From: Rhizophagus irregularis
Lineage: Eukaryota; Glomeromycota; Glomeromycetes; Glomerales; Glomeraceae
NCBI RefSeq assembly: GCF_026210795.1
Contig: NC_089444.1
Coordinates: 4,392,501-4,456,500 of the forward strand
Length of the DNA stretch: 64,000 bases
Direction: 5' to 3'
Shown here: piece after piece, positions 1-12,811 of the stretch
How the letters are laid out: every line of letters starts with the position of its first letter
How positions within the stretch are numbered: position 1 is the first letter of the stretch
Position numbers and translations under genes: made by a program
The notes under the pieces: generated by a model
What the model was told of the DNA's origin: nothing
Databases searched by the model: none
The model's input: only the letters and a program-made list of their open reading frames with translations

Positions 1-2777
1 CTAGAAACCTTTCAAAAGCTGTATCTTCATTTTATATTTTTCTTGTCTTACTTTCCGTTTCAAAAATTAACATACGCCATAATTTCTTTCTTTACAAATA
101 GCTCGGATTCCTCATCTAAAGTCTGTATATAAATCAAAGGATATAAAAAATCAATGATTTGGCTTATTAATTACTCTTTGATATTTAGTGCAAATAGTAG
201 TCAACATACCATCATCATTCCTTTGGTTAAGTCTTCAGCTGACTTTTTATTACGTAAATGATCAATACCAAAAGAGACTAATTCATATTCTTGTACGCCG
301 AGATATTCAACAATTCTTTTACTTACAAATGGCTGTAACTTTTTGCTAAGAATATTCTGTTGTGAAATTATTTATGTTAACAGTTAATAAAAAATTTTCT
401 TTAAAAAAGGAAAAAAATTATGAACCACATATGAAACTTACCTCCTTTATCCGTTGGTATAGTCGCCACTAATTCTTTAACTAATTTTCTTTTTCCTTTC
501 TTCGGTTTTGTTTTTATCGTCCTCATTATCACTATATTTCAAAGGAACTAAAATTCGACGTTTACGTTTTGACTTAATACCTTCTTCATCGTCAAATTCC
601 TCATCTTCAGCTAGCGCCATTAATGCCGCACGACGTTTTGATGTAAGATTAAGAGTTAGTTTTGGTTTAACGCTATTATTTTGTGAAACACCATTTGTGG
701 CAAGCGTTAAAATTTCTTTTTTATTGTTTAATTCTGCTTCCATAGCTTCTTCACGCTGCTTTCTTTCTTCCTCGAGTGTCTGTAATCGATGTTGCTCAAG
801 CTCAATTTCTTGCTGTTCTCGCAACCTATCTGCCTCATCTATAGTCAATTCACGTGCTCTGAACTGACCACCAACGAGATCTACATAAATTATAAAAAAA
901 GTTAAAATTCATAATTTCTCCGTTAAATTGATTACAAGATGAATGTGATATATACCTAGTACCTGTCTTTGTAATATTCTTCTTGACCGCTATCAGCTTC
1001 AATGTCATCGCCCCATTCCGCTAACTTCCTCGCCATTATTTCCCGATCTCGAATTTGTTTTTCTCTAGCATCTAAATCTCGTTCTGCTTCACGTCCACGA
1101 TTGTTGCCATTGTTTCTTCTCTATGTTGCCATCTTCTTTCTCTAATATAAGATAATTATTATTAAAATCAGTATATACATCCAAAAACAAATTTTAAATA
1201 ATTTAATATACCGATTTAAAAGCCATTTCCGTTTCAGTTTTTCTTTTAGCTTGTCTGCGTTGTTCCTATTCTTTATCGTCTAATAAGATTCGCGTCTTAA
1301 TTCACTTGCAGGAACAAAATTTACTGGTTGATGATAATGTACATGATATTGCCGATCTCGATCTCTATCGGCTTTCTTTCTCTCTCACGCTCTCTCTCTA
1401 TTTTCCCTTCCATGTGAACGTTCTCTTTCTTTTTCAGCTTTAGCTCTACGATTTGCTCGTTCTCCATCTTCTCTCTGACGCTCTCGTTCTCTTGCTGCAG
1501 CACGTTCTCGAAAGAATGTTATTTCTCGGTAAATAACGAAGATCCTTTTGATCTAGAGGAAGATCAGCCGGTAAATGTGTCATCATCCTTTTCTCCATGT
1601 TCTGTTTTTATTTCTGTAGCTGGTGATGTTCGATGAGCTAGTTTATTTTCATGCTGCAAATTTACAGATCTTTTCTATCCTGTGGCTTAGTCATGTCTTC
1701 AACAACGCATTTTTATCTAACTCTGTATCATGCTGAAAGATAATAATTGATATCAATTATGATAGCTAAAAAAAAAGAAAAAAATTATTTCTATAGTTTA
1801 ATACAGACCTTCCTGGCCTTGAAGCCTCATATTGAGCAAGATATTTTCTTATATTTTCATCGGCTTTAACTTATAATATATGTGGATAAATGGTGTATAT
1901 ATAAATATATATAATTTAGATGAAGAATTAGGACCAAAAAATAATTTATCAAGAAGTGATTGCTTACTATTAACTTTTTTATCGTCACCCGAAACTTCAC
2001 CACCAAGTACACGCAAAGCACGCAGTACACTATCAGCATCAGCATATTCCGCAAATTCAAAAACCTTTAAATCTCCGGATTGGTCAGTCTTTTACTCGTT
2101 TAACTCGTTTCCAAGATTTAATGTACCACAAGTCTTTGCAATCGCCAGATAATCAAATAAAAAAAAAATAATAATAAATTGTCAGCTAAAGTGTTTGATA
2201 AAATCACACCTGAAGATGTTCATGCGCCCAATAAGCGCATTAAAGCTTTCAAGACTAAGATAAATTCGAAAGCTATCTGGGAAAAAAGTTTTTAGCATCC
2301 AAAATAATATGCGTTTTAGGTCGTAAAAAGTTTTTTCTTAATGCACTTCAAAATATTTACGCCTTCGTTTAAAGCTCCAAGGTTTATAAGAATCCAATTT
2401 GATAATATAGTGTACATTAAAATCTTCATCCCTTCGATTGGAAAATCATCGACAACTTGACTTGTTGACAAGTATCGATATATAATAGCATTCATTTGCC
2501 TACCAAAAAATTAAATAATTGATCACTACCTTGAGAATTTTTTCCAATCATCAGTTACTCCCGGTGATATCCCTCCAATGAAAAGAGTTGTCAATTTTTG
2601 CCATTGGTGATATATCACCTAAAGGTATACCATAACCTGGTCTACTAGGAGCTATATAAGCTGTTCGTTGTGTGAGAGTACCAGAAGTATAGCTACCCCG
2701 CGAGGTTTGTCCATAGGTAAGAGGACCACTGGTGGAGTAAAAGGTGATCGTTCGTAAGGAGCTCGATATTGAGCCAT
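1..2777 (-). pseudogene. RBM25-like splicing factor, decayed copy A (3' end cut by window edge)
   Basis: Reads on the minus strand from an ATG at 2777 (MAQYRAPYERSPFTP). In order: a Pro/Gly-rich N-terminus, an RRM-like start (TTLFIGGISPGVTDDW in the related copies), an Arg/Glu/Asp-rich (RERERERE) stretch near 1320-1500, a basic/acidic linker (KRKRRILVPLKYSDNEDD) near 477-600, and the start of a PWI-like domain (LDEESELFVKKEIMAYVN) near 60-120. RBM25/Snu71 proteins share this RRM, RE/RS-rich, PWI order and act in U1-linked splice-site choice. The frame breaks repeatedly: a one-base loss near 2733 turns the expected PPGGPL into a shifted frame, and only islands such as 477-848 and 2551-2790 stay open. 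Assignment is from domain order and sequence memory. It is probably non-functional. Confidence 0.65.
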
Positions 2778-4076
2778 GAAATAACAGCAAGTAAAATATT
2801 TAAATATAAATATAAATGAAGAAATGAACTCTACCGTAATGTTCTGAGCGGTTAATGTTTATATAGGATTTCTGTTGAGTAACGTAGTACCATAACTCCA
2901 ATCACGTGATTAAATCCCAGTAAATAGTTTTTGTATAAATTTATACCAAACGGACTCATTGGAAATTACTATAATTTAAGTTCGAACGATTCAGACGAGA
3001 CAAAAGATAATAACTGAATAAGAAAAAACGTAAAAAGAAGAAAGCGATTACAAGGGTGATATAGCATTCGGATTCAGATTAACAAAATTTTATACATAGA
3101 ATATTAAATTATTAGTTCACAAAATATTAGTAAAATTTTATTAGAAAAATACTTTGTTAACTTTTACAAATAATCTTTACATTAAACTGGTTAGTTATAG
3201 AGTTATTCAATTTTTATAATTGCTTACCTCTATGTATTTCCATCCTTTGGGCCATGTTAATTACAATTACTGCCTACTCACCAATGGACTATCAAATGAG
3301 AAAAAAATATAAATAGTTATGATAATGATGAGTTTCAAAATATTTTTTTAAAGAAAATTATTTCTCAATTAATTTATTTTTTAATTCTTAACTATAGCTA
3401 ACTTGGGTAAGACGAAAAGGAGCGAGTGGTGAGTGTTTTATCACTTGAGTAGGGTCTGATTGTTTATTTTTTATTTTGTTTAGGTTAATGAAAAGCTGGA
3501 ACAATGCGAAGATAGGGAATACCTTTCCGTATCACTCAGATAATACACCTATATAACAGATACTAGCGATGTAATTCCACATAGAGTCAACTATGAACGG
3601 GTGTTAATCTGGGCAGATATTAGTCCGATTATTTAAAATTTACGCAAAACTACATACAAAATTTGGTATTACTAAATTTCGAATTGACGAAATCCTTATC
3701 CAGTTGCGGAAGACAAAAAATCACTTATTTGTGAATATAAAAGATACTTTGTAAAGCACATTTCTATTTAATTCTTTTAAAAAAGAAATTGGTACAATTT
3801 AGAAAACAATATCGAAGTTTTTCAAAAACTTATTTCTAAAAGAAAAGAAATGAAATTGAAAAGAATAAAATTGAAATTGAAGGGGAATGAGGTTAATAAT
3901 TTAGGACTTTGACTTTATGACTAACTATATCAGATATATGTAAAATTTTTTTCTATATAAATATTCTATAATTTATATCAATTATTGATATCATGCTTTA
4001 AAATAATGCTAAATAAATGAGAATGAATAATGCTTGATAAAAAGTTTCTAATATACAAAATATGATGATGAATAAA
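2778..4076. other. Intergenic, no gene recognised
   Basis: The first 200 bases match the upstream region of the other RBM25-like copies (shared CACGTGATTAAAT-type block near 2904-2920). The rest is AT-rich, with no coding signal or clear repeat that I can support. Confidence 0.5.
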
Positions 4077-4362
4077 CTAGGGGTCGCCTATTCCACCTTT
4101 ACTTCTGCCCTTTGTAGGTGCAAAATCAGTAACCTTGACTTTGCCGTCTTTTTCTTTCGATGGACTTTCGTCTTTTTGAGCATTTTTTCTTTAATGATTA
4201 AATTAATAAAATTAATAGATTTCTTTCGTTGATTTTTAAAAAGTATTAATATTGTATTTGTATTTACCTCTTAATTAATTGATCTAAATTCAAAGGAGAG
4301 GCTGTTACGATAGTAGCCATAAGTACAATCAAGAGAGCCAAGAAGATTTGACGCAAATTCAT
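4077..4362 (-). CDS. Small secreted peptide (68 aa, two exons)
   Basis: ATG at 4362 on the minus strand. Exon 1 is 4268-4362, intron 4189-4267 (GTAAAT...TTAAAG), exon 2 is 4077-4188, and the phases agree (95+112 nt). The first 22 residues form a typical signal peptide: MNLRQ, a Leu/Ile/Val-rich core, then TVTAS-like small residues before the likely cleavage. The mature part has a Lys-Arg pair at residues 31-32 (a possible Kex2 site) followed by a Lys/Asp/Ser-rich hydrophilic tail (KDESPSKEKDGKVKVTD) ending GGIGDP, with no cysteine. No family is recognised. Small secreted peptides of this kind include candidate effectors and Kex2-processed peptides, but neither role is shown here. It lies between two decayed RBM25-like copies and is itself uninterrupted, which argues for recent function. 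Confidence 0.7.
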
Positions 4363-5540
4363 TTTTATAGCGTTTGGATCTTCTTGTGTTTGTATTTAGA
4401 TATTTTTAATTTCTTATTTAAAAGAATTATTCTTTAAAAAATTTTTATTTGATTTCTGAATTAGTTGAAGTTGGAAATTCTTAACAAGTGAGAAAGCCAT
4501 ATATATATTTATTTTTTCAATATTATTAAATAGGCTGTATTCCCTTGAATGATCAACAAAAACGAAATTAATTTTTACAAACAATAAATTTGGTATTCTT
4601 TGTAGTTTATCTTTAAATAATTAGAAAAAACTTTCAAACATTTCTTTCCTTTAACTGAATATAAAGACGTAATTTAACAATTAATTTATTCGAGCTTTGT
4701 TCTTTATAAGAGTGATTGGTTGTGCTTGTTTAATAGTATTTTTTATCTTTTAAAAAGGAAAATAAAATAAAAAAATCGAATTTTTTTAAACAAATTATTT
4801 TGTCTTGCAGATGTGTAATTGGTTAAACTAAAAAAGGAAAATAAAGGAAAATAAAGGAAAATAAAGAAAATAAAGGAATTTTAGTCCTTGTTAAAGGTTT
4901 AATTTTGTGTAACGATAAATAATAATGCATTATTTATTTGATCCCCATATAATAAAAGGATTATCACCTGATCAATTTAATTAAAGTTTTATGTGTTTCA
5001 AATATTATGAATTCAAATCGCATCAGATAATTTATTTCGGAAATAATTCAAAGCGCGCGCAAAAAAAAAACAAAAATGTAAATATCATGATGCAAAAAAA
5101 AACTCCCAAATCATACAAAAAAGGTTTATAAAAATGGTTGAAAATTTTTTCCGTTAACAAAATTTTATTTTTTAAACCTCTTAAATGTCTATTTCCTTGT
5201 TTTTAAAGAAAGAAAGAAAACATAACAATAATGCAAGAAAAAAATCTTTATGTAATTTCTATAGTATCATCATCATCCTTTCTCAGATATTTAATAGCAT
5301 TTGTAGGTTCTTCATGTATGTTTTATACTTTGTCTTTCAGAAAAAAGGTATTTTATAATATAGCGTATCAAATGTTCTTCCAATAAGATTAAATATTATT
5401 GAAACACTAAAGAAAAATTGGAATTGGATCATATATATAATACTATTCCGTTGTAAATACATGATCTACAAAATAATTAATTCATTAATATTATTAACAA
5501 AATTCGTCGAAAAAAAATAATTAAGGATTGCTTACTTTAA
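4363..5540. other. Intergenic upstream of the secreted-peptide gene
   Basis: AT-rich. It holds a short run of GGAAAATAAA units near 4835-4880 and GCGCGC next to poly(A) near 5055-5072. No gene is supported. Confidence 0.4.
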
Positions 5541-5822
5541 TTATAAATTGTGGTACATCTTCAGTAAACCATATTTAACTACTATATACAGTAGGTGCGC
5601 GATGCAGTAATATGATGAAAAACAAAAAATTAACACACTACATGATTTAATTGTTATATTATTTAATTTTTCAGTGGTTTGGTAAACCAGATAAGGTATT
5701 GTGGAATCTGTACCTTCTCTTAGGAAAGATACATAAACTCTCCAGTATTGAAGATTTGGATCTGATCCTTTTGTTTCATCATATCTTAAAATATACATAA
5801 AACCAAACCCTCCATCTATTAA
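5541..5822 (-). pseudogene. Fragment of an unnamed fungal protein family
   Basis: An open stretch reads MDGGFGFMYILRYDE, then NLQYWRVYVSFLREGTDS and IPYLVYQTTEKLNN, which looks like real coding sequence (aromatic-rich, few repeats). It resembles, from memory only, a large Glomeromycotina family of uncharacterised, often secreted proteins with DGG and VYVSFLR-type blocks. There is no convincing start; after about 65 residues the frame runs into hydrophobic, non-conserved sequence. Its upstream side lies close to the breakpoint of RBM25-like copy B (about 5879), so it is probably a piece left by a rearrangement. Confidence 0.35.
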
Positions 5823-5878
5823 TAAAAAATTTAAACTATCTACTATAATATATTTGGTGCATGAAATTCAACATTTTT

Positions 5879-8268
5879 CTAAAGTCTGTATATAAATCAA
5901 AGGATATAAAAAATCAATGATTTAGCTTGTTATTACTCTTTGATATTTAGTGCAAATAGTAATCAACATACCATCATCATTTCTTTGGTTAAGTCTTCAG
6001 CTGGCTTTTTATTACTACGTACATGATCAATAACAAAATGGACTAATTCATTTTCTTATACGACGAGATATTCAACAATTTTTTTACTTACAAATGGCTG
6101 TAACTTTTTGTTAAGAATATTCTGTTGTGAAATAATAATTATTATTTATCATGTTAATAAAAAAAGATTTTTTTAAAAAAGGAAGAAAATTTTGAACCAC
6201 ATGTGAAACTTACCTCATCTAATTCCTCCCATTTAACATTCCAATTCCAAAGTCCTCCTTTATCCGCCCGTTGGTGTAGTTGCCACCAATTCTTTAACTA
6301 ATTTTCTTTTTCCTTTCTTCGGTTTTGTTTTTATCGTCCTCATTATCACTATATTTCAGAGTTTACGTTTTGATTCAATAATACCTTCTTCTTCATCAAA
6401 TTCCTCATCTTCAGCTAGGGCCATTAATGCCGCGCGACGTTTTGATGCAAGATTAAGAGGTTAGTTTTGGTTTAACGCTATTATTTTGTGAAGCACCAAT
6501 TGTGGCAAGCGTTAAAATTTCTTTTTCATTATTTAATCCTGCTTCCATAGTAGCTTCTCGAGTGTCTGTAATCGATGTTGCTCAAGCTCAATTTCTTGCT
6601 GTTCTCGCAACCTATATGCCTCATCTATAGCCAATTCACGTGCTCTGAACTGTTGTCGATGGAACCACCAACGAGATCCACATAAATAATAAAAAAAATT
6701 AAAATTCATAATTTCTCCGTTAAATTGATTGCAAGATGAATGTGATATATACTACCTCTGTCTTTGTGATATTCTTCTTGACCTCTACCAGCTTCAATGT
6801 CATCGTCCCATTCCGCTAACATTCAGTTCTCGCCATTATTTCCCAATCTCGAATTTGTTTTTCTCTAACATCTAGATCTCGTTCTGCTTCACGTTCACGA
6901 TTTGTTGCCATTGTTTCTTCTCTATGATGTTGCCATCGTCTTTCTCTCTAATATAAGATAATTATTATTAAAATCAGTATATATAATCCAAAACAAAATT
7001 TTAAATAATTTAATATACCGATTTAAAAGCCATTTCCGTTTCAGTTTTTCTTTTAGCTTGTCTGCGTTGTTCCTCTTCTTTATCGTCTAAATATAAGATT
7101 CGCGTCTAGATTCTCTTGCAGGAATAAAATTTACTGGTTGATGATAATGTACATATTGCCGATCTCGATCTCTATCACGATCCCGCTCTCTTTCTCTCTC
7201 ACGTTCTCTCTCTCTAATTACCCTTCCATGTGAACGTTTTCTTTCTTCTTCAGCTTTAGCTCTACGATTTGCTCGTTCTTCTTCTTCTCTCTGACGCTCT
7301 CGTTCTCTTGCTGCAGCACGTTCTCGAAAGTATGCTATTTCTCAATAAATAAGGTCCTTTTGATCTAGAGGAAAATCAGCCGGTAAATCTATGTCATCAT
7401 CCTTTCCTCCATGTTCTGTTTTTATTTCTGTAGCTGGTGATGCTCGAAGAGCTAGTTTATTTTCATACTGAAGGTGACAGAACTCTTCTATCCTGTGACT
7501 TAGTAGTCATGTCTTCAACAACGATTATAACTGATAACAAGGCACTTTTATCTAACTTTGTATAGTAATTCTGAAAGACAATAATTTACATCAAATATGA
7601 TAGCTAAAAAAAAAAAAATTATTTCTATAGTTTACTATAGACCACCGTTCTTGACCTTGAAGCCTCATATTGATCAAGATATTTTCTTGTATTTCATCGG
7701 CTTTAACCTATAATATATATGCGTGGATAAAATGGTATTTAGATGAAGAATTAGGATCAAAAAGTAATTTACCAAGAAATGATCGCTTGGGAAAAAAAGA
7801 TTTTAGCATCCAAAATAATATATATGCGTAAGAAAATTATACAAAAGTTTTTTCTTGATCACATCTCCAAATATTTACGCCTTCTTTTAAAGCTCCAAGG
7901 TTCATTTGATAATATAGTGTTCAGTAAAATCTCCATCCCTTCGATTAGAAATCATCGTCAATTTGTTGACAAGTATCGATATATAGCATTCATTGCCCAC
8001 CAAAAATTAAATAATTGATCACTACCTTGAGAATTTTTCCATGATATCCCACCAATGAAAAGAGTTGGCAATTTTTCTATTTCTGAACCTGGAGCTGCCA
8101 TTGGTAATATACCATCCAAAGGTATACCATAACCTGGTCTAGGAGCCATATTGGCTGTACATGATTGTGTGGGAATAATACCAGAAGTATAGCCACCTCG
8201 CGAGGTTTGTCTATAGGTAAGAGGACCGCCTGGTGGAGTAAATCGTAAGAAACTCGATATTGAGCTAT
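5879..8268 (-). pseudogene. RBM25-like splicing factor, decayed copy B
   Basis: Second minus-strand copy, collinear with 1-2777 but with its own set of changes. The start codon has become ATA (8266-8268). The N-terminal and RRM-like part is partly open (APRPGYGIPLDGILPM, KLPTLFIGG near 8020-8150), and the RE-rich stretch near 7180-7330 and the basic linker near 6290-6420 are interrupted. Homology to copy A stops at about 5879, inside an intron just before the last PWI-like exon, so this copy lacks its 3' end. Loss of the start codon, frameshifts and 3' truncation make it a clear pseudogene. Confidence 0.65.
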
Positions 8269-9140
8269 GAATAACAGTAAGTAAAATATTAGGTATAAAT
8301 ATAAATGAAGAAATCAGACGGGAACTCTACCATAATGTCCTGGTAGGGAAATAGGGATCCATTTTTCTGTTGAGTAACGTCAGTAGTACAAGTTTAATTA
8401 GTCCATATTATTAATAATCACGTGATTAAATATGACTTTTCAGTTTTCACGTTTGATGCTAACTTTTTTTTGTGTCCGTACACAACATAAATAAACATGG
8501 TTAGCACTGTTAGCACAGCATGAATAGAATAGTAATAAATAAAAACAAGAAATTGACTTATTAGCAGGGGAGCAGGGATCTGCCATTCGATTCATTCATT
8601 GTGTTATAAGATAATAAGAACCATCTAAAAGAGGAAACCAAATAGTAAAGCTTTATTCACTAGTAAATTATTATTTTAAAAAAAAAATTATTATTAAAAA
8701 AAAATCTATATAACTAAAAAAATTTGTCTGACGTTTGGATTTATAGTCTTCGTGTAAATAATTTGGAAATGTGTAACTTGAAATCCAATTAAAACCCGTG
8801 ACAAACCTCTGTCTGATCTATTTATGGTCAAAAACTATTCGATCCGTGTGCATTCCCAATCAACTAATCCAATTTCAGTTAATAAAATTTTACCTTAATC
8901 GTCCTTTTTTTATGAAATTTCCCTTTTTTTAAACTGATTTCCTTTCTTTATCCTTTTTCTTCCCCCAAATTTTTTTATTATATTAAATATATTTACAAAA
9001 TTATTATTTTTTTAAAAAAAAAATCAATATAACATATCAGATATAGGAAAATTGACCAACATTGATAGAAAGATGAGTAAGATTTTTTCAATTAAATTGA
9101 ACGCTGGATAAATACTTTGATTTTCAAATTCATAAAAATC
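8269..9140. other. Upstream region and segmental-duplication junctions
   Basis: 8350-8520 is an inverted copy of 59680-59830, including the 3' tail of the dehydrogenase pseudogene. 8545-8690 is an inverted copy of 42125-42262. The remainder to 9140 is AT-rich with no gene seen. Confidence 0.6.
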
Positions 9141-9148
9141 AATTAATT

Positions 9149-9711
9149 GCCGATCCGCCTAAAATCGGCACTGCGTTACTAATAAAATTCGGGGATAATA
9201 GCGATAATAAAAAAAAAGCATTTTTTGCATCTCACGCGCGAAATAAGTTTCAACCATTTTACAAGCAGAAATATCATAAATACAATATTTTCTTTCATTT
9301 TATGACAAGTCATATTTGCCAAAAAATTTTATAATTATATTTCTGTAACTGATTTTCTTCAACTTTCACTTGTTTTTAATAATAAAAATGTTTCAAAAAA
9401 GCTTTTAAAAACAACTTTAGAAGCTAAAAATTATAGGTTTTTAATGTAAATAATGCAATATAATAATATATTTTAAGGTATAAATCTGACGCGCGCGCAT
9501 AGTAAACTCATTATTTTGCATATGAATGTATAACTTTTTTTTGCAAATTCGTTTTTTTCAAGTATTTTTTCAGTATATCATATGATTTTTTTTTATAGTC
9601 AATATGTCATCTATGGGATATCCTTTTTTGAAGTTTGTGTTCTAGCACAAAATCAGCAAATTTAACCCCGAATTTTATTAGTAACGCAGTGCCGATTTTA
9701 GGCAGATCTGC
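9149..9711. mobile_element. MITE with 46-bp terminal inverted repeats
   Basis: The left end 9149-9194 (begins GCCGATCCGCCTAAAATCGG) and the right end 9666-9711 are inverted copies with only a few mismatches. AATTAATT is present on both sides (9141-9148 and 9712-9719), consistent with an 8-bp target duplication, although the motif is low complexity. The interior has no open frame, so the 563-bp element is non-autonomous. An 8-bp duplication would fit the hAT superfamily; this is not proven. Confidence 0.8.
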
Positions 9712-10067
9712 AATTAATTAATTATAAAATATGTAAAATGTCAATTTTTTTTGAAGAAATTGTTGATTTAATAATAGATTATTATAACCAAATCCATATC
9801 AATAACTATAAGATTTTTGAATAAAGATTTTAATTCAAATGGTTTAGTTAAATTAAGTACCAAAAGAATAATAATAAATGAAATGAATAGATTCTAATAC
9901 ATTTGATTATTCAAATATTTTTTTTTTAAGTTGGTTATAAGTTTAAGATTGACGTAATATAAAATAAGAAATAATTATAAAATTTATAATTAATTAAAAA
10001 AAATATTTGTAGTATTTTCATAATATTAAAGTTTTTTCAAAAATACTTCTAAAAATTAATCAAAAAA

Positions 10068-10505
10068 ATGAGGGTGAATGAAAAAATAGGGAGATAAAAG
10101 GGAATAAGGGAGAAACAAAATGGAGCAAAGGGAGAGTGAAAGAAACAAAAGGAACGAAAAAAATCAAGTGGGAATGAAAAAAAATGAAAAAAATGGAGGG
10201 ACGAAATGGAATAAAAAAAATGAAAGGAACAAAGGGTAGTATAAAAAGAAGTAGAAATGGAAAAAAAATGAAAATGACAGAGGATAGTGTAAAGGAATGA
10301 AAAAGTTGAAACGGGAATGGAATAAAAATGAAAGGAACGAAGGGTAGTGTAAAGGAATGAAAAGACGAAGAAACAAAGAGGAAATAAAAATGACAGAAAA
10401 AATGAAGGAAGGGAAGAATAAAAAGAGCAAAAGAAATAAAGAAACAAAAAGAAAACAAAAAAATGGAGAAGGGATGGAAATGAGATAAACAGGGGGATCA
10501 AGTAA
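10068..10505. repeat. Purine-rich low-complexity tract
   Basis: About 440 bases almost wholly A and G on the plus strand, made of degenerate GGAATGAAAAA and GAAAGGAACGAAGGG-type units. The long minus-strand open frames here (Phe/Ser/Leu only) are a by-product of the composition. Confidence 0.85.
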
Positions 10506-10587
10506 AAACCAAACTCATAAAATTAAAAGAAGAAATAAAGTTAGTACATCAGGAAATTATATAGTGCGAAAAGTTGCGCAAGTTTAC

Positions 10588-11040
10588 ACATCATAATATT
10601 TCGTAAGCTTCCAGACCCGCCGCAAGTTTGCGTAAGCGTAATATTTCGTAACTTTTTAAAATATTTCGAAATATTACGATATGCAAAGCTTCGTAATTTT
10701 ACGATTTGTAATATTCCGTAATTTTGCGGTTCGCAATATTTTGTAATTTTACATAATATTTCGTAAGTTTTCAGACCCGCCGCAAGTTTGCGTAAGCGTA
10801 ATATTTTGTAACTTTTTAAAATATTTCGAAATATTACTGTATGCAAGGCTTCGTAATTTTACGATTCGTAATATTCCGTAATTTTACTGCGTAATACTTC
10901 GCAACTTTTTAAAATATTTCGAAATTCTATGATGCGTAATGTTCCATAATTTGACGATTCGTAATATTCTGTGATTTTACACAACTTAATATTTCGTAAT
11001 ATTTCAAAATATTTCGATAAATAATACTTCATTTTCTGTA
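10588..11040. repeat. Left subterminal repeat block (CGTAATATT family)
   Basis: Degenerate repeats of CGTAATATTTCGTAACTTT and GCAAGTTTGCGTAAGCG. A direct duplication of about 175 bp is visible (10600-10700 against 10765-10870). Confidence 0.7.
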
Positions 11041-12335
11041 CTATAAGTTTATATAATGTATGTTTTATTAGATATAATCATAAAAAATTACAAGTATTTA
11101 TTAATATATACAGAATACATAAAAGTAAAAAAGAGAAAGAGTAGAGTAACAATATTATTAGACGTAAAAAGAAGAGAAACAGCTATAGTAACGTTAGTAT
11201 TAGATATAAAGATAAAAGAAATATTGTTATTATTGTTAGTATTAAGGTAAAAAGAGTTAAAGAAACAGTAAAAGGAGTAAAAGAAACATGGATATTATCG
11301 TTAGTATTAAAGTACAAGTAAAAAGAAATAAAGGAAACGTAGATAGTATTGTTAGTATTACGACATAAAGTAACAAAGAGGTAAAAAAAAACGCGTTAAT
11401 ATTAAAATAATTAGTATTAATAAATAAATATTTCTATACCTGCAAAGTAATTGAACAAAAGAATAAAGAAATAAAGAGAAAGGAAAAAATAAACATGTTG
11501 TTAGTATTGTTAGTATCGTTAGTATTAAAGTACAAGTAAAAAGGAATAAAGGAAACATGGATATTATTGTTAGTATTACGATACAAAATAACAAAGAGGT
11601 AAAAAAAAATGAAAATAATTAGTATTAATAAACAAATATTTCTATACCTGCAAAGCAATAAATTATGAAATATATGTAAATATATTGTATATAATTAAAG
11701 AAATAATAGAAAGAAGAGACAAAAAAATTAAAAATATTGAACAAAAGAATAAAGAAATAAGAAACAAAAATAAATAAGACAAAAACGCGTGCATGATTAA
11801 ATGATTAAATGATTAAATCACATGCAAGGATCAGCCTAATTTTGATTGGCCAGAAATCATGTACATCGTATAGCGGGTGTGACATAAATAAATCGTGACT
11901 GAAATTTGTGTTCAATTTGTGTTCAATTTGTGTTGATAATTCTGGTAAAAAATTTGTTAATTTTGGCCAAATTTCGTTAAATTTGTTAAATTTGTGTTGA
12001 GTTTGTGTTGAATTTGTGTTGCGTAATTTTTTATTTATCACAAGGGGATGATATTTAGTAATTGCATGTACGACGTACAAGATTTTTTTTATGATTTTTT
12101 TAAGAAATGTACGCAAAATATTTAATCAGAATATAATTGTTTTATTTTTAAATATGATATATTGATGATTTTTTTTTAAAAATTCAATAGAATGTGCTAA
12201 TAATAAATTGTTTTATTTTTAAATATAATATATTGATATTTATATTTAAATAACCAAAACATGTACATGATTTTTAATTATTTTTAATTGAAATCAAACT
12301 AAGATTTTTTTTTTTAAAAAAAAAATTAAAATAAA
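11041..12335. repeat. A-rich repeats, 218-bp direct duplication
   Basis: About 145 bases at 11308-11450 recur at 11526-11669 (ending ATACCTGCAAAG). Around them are many GTTAGTATTA and AAAGAAACA units. 11800-12060 has short repeats (TGATTAAA, TTTGTGTTCAA). No gene is supported. Confidence 0.6.
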
Positions 12336-12811
12336 TTAATTCGTGATCCGTGTAACAATCGGAGAAATTTATTAGGGAATTTTATGTAGATCATTAGTCG
12401 ATCAATAAAATTGCATTTTTTATATTATTAAAAAAATCGTTTGACACATGATCACATAACAATTTTACTAGTTAATTATGGTAATCATAACCCATATTTT
12501 CACACTATATCAAAGATTATTTTTTTCTGATAATTTTTCGCAACTTTACTTTGAGAGGAAGGCGGATTCTGGGCTATTTTGAGCCTTCATTTTCAACAAT
12601 GTAGAATTTCGGTTTCGTGTTTTTTTCAAAATTTTCTTTATATATTTATTATAAAGCTATTTTTATTTCGTTATTTCACGTTATTCCACGTTATATTTGC
12701 CAAAATTATTTATTTATTGACAGACATTTCTGCCATTTTTATATATATTTATTATAAAACTATTTTTATTTCATTATTTCACGTTATTTCACGTTATATT
12801 TGCTAAACTAT

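Noticed and set aside
5541-8149. Copy B and the 5.5-kb fragment as one gene
   Set aside because: Homology to the RBM25-like copies stops at about 5879, and the fragment is a different protein type in another frame.
10049-10501. Three overlapping long minus-strand open frames rich in Phe, Ser and Leu
   Set aside because: They arise from a purine-rich plus strand; overlapping frames with the same composition show it is simple sequence.
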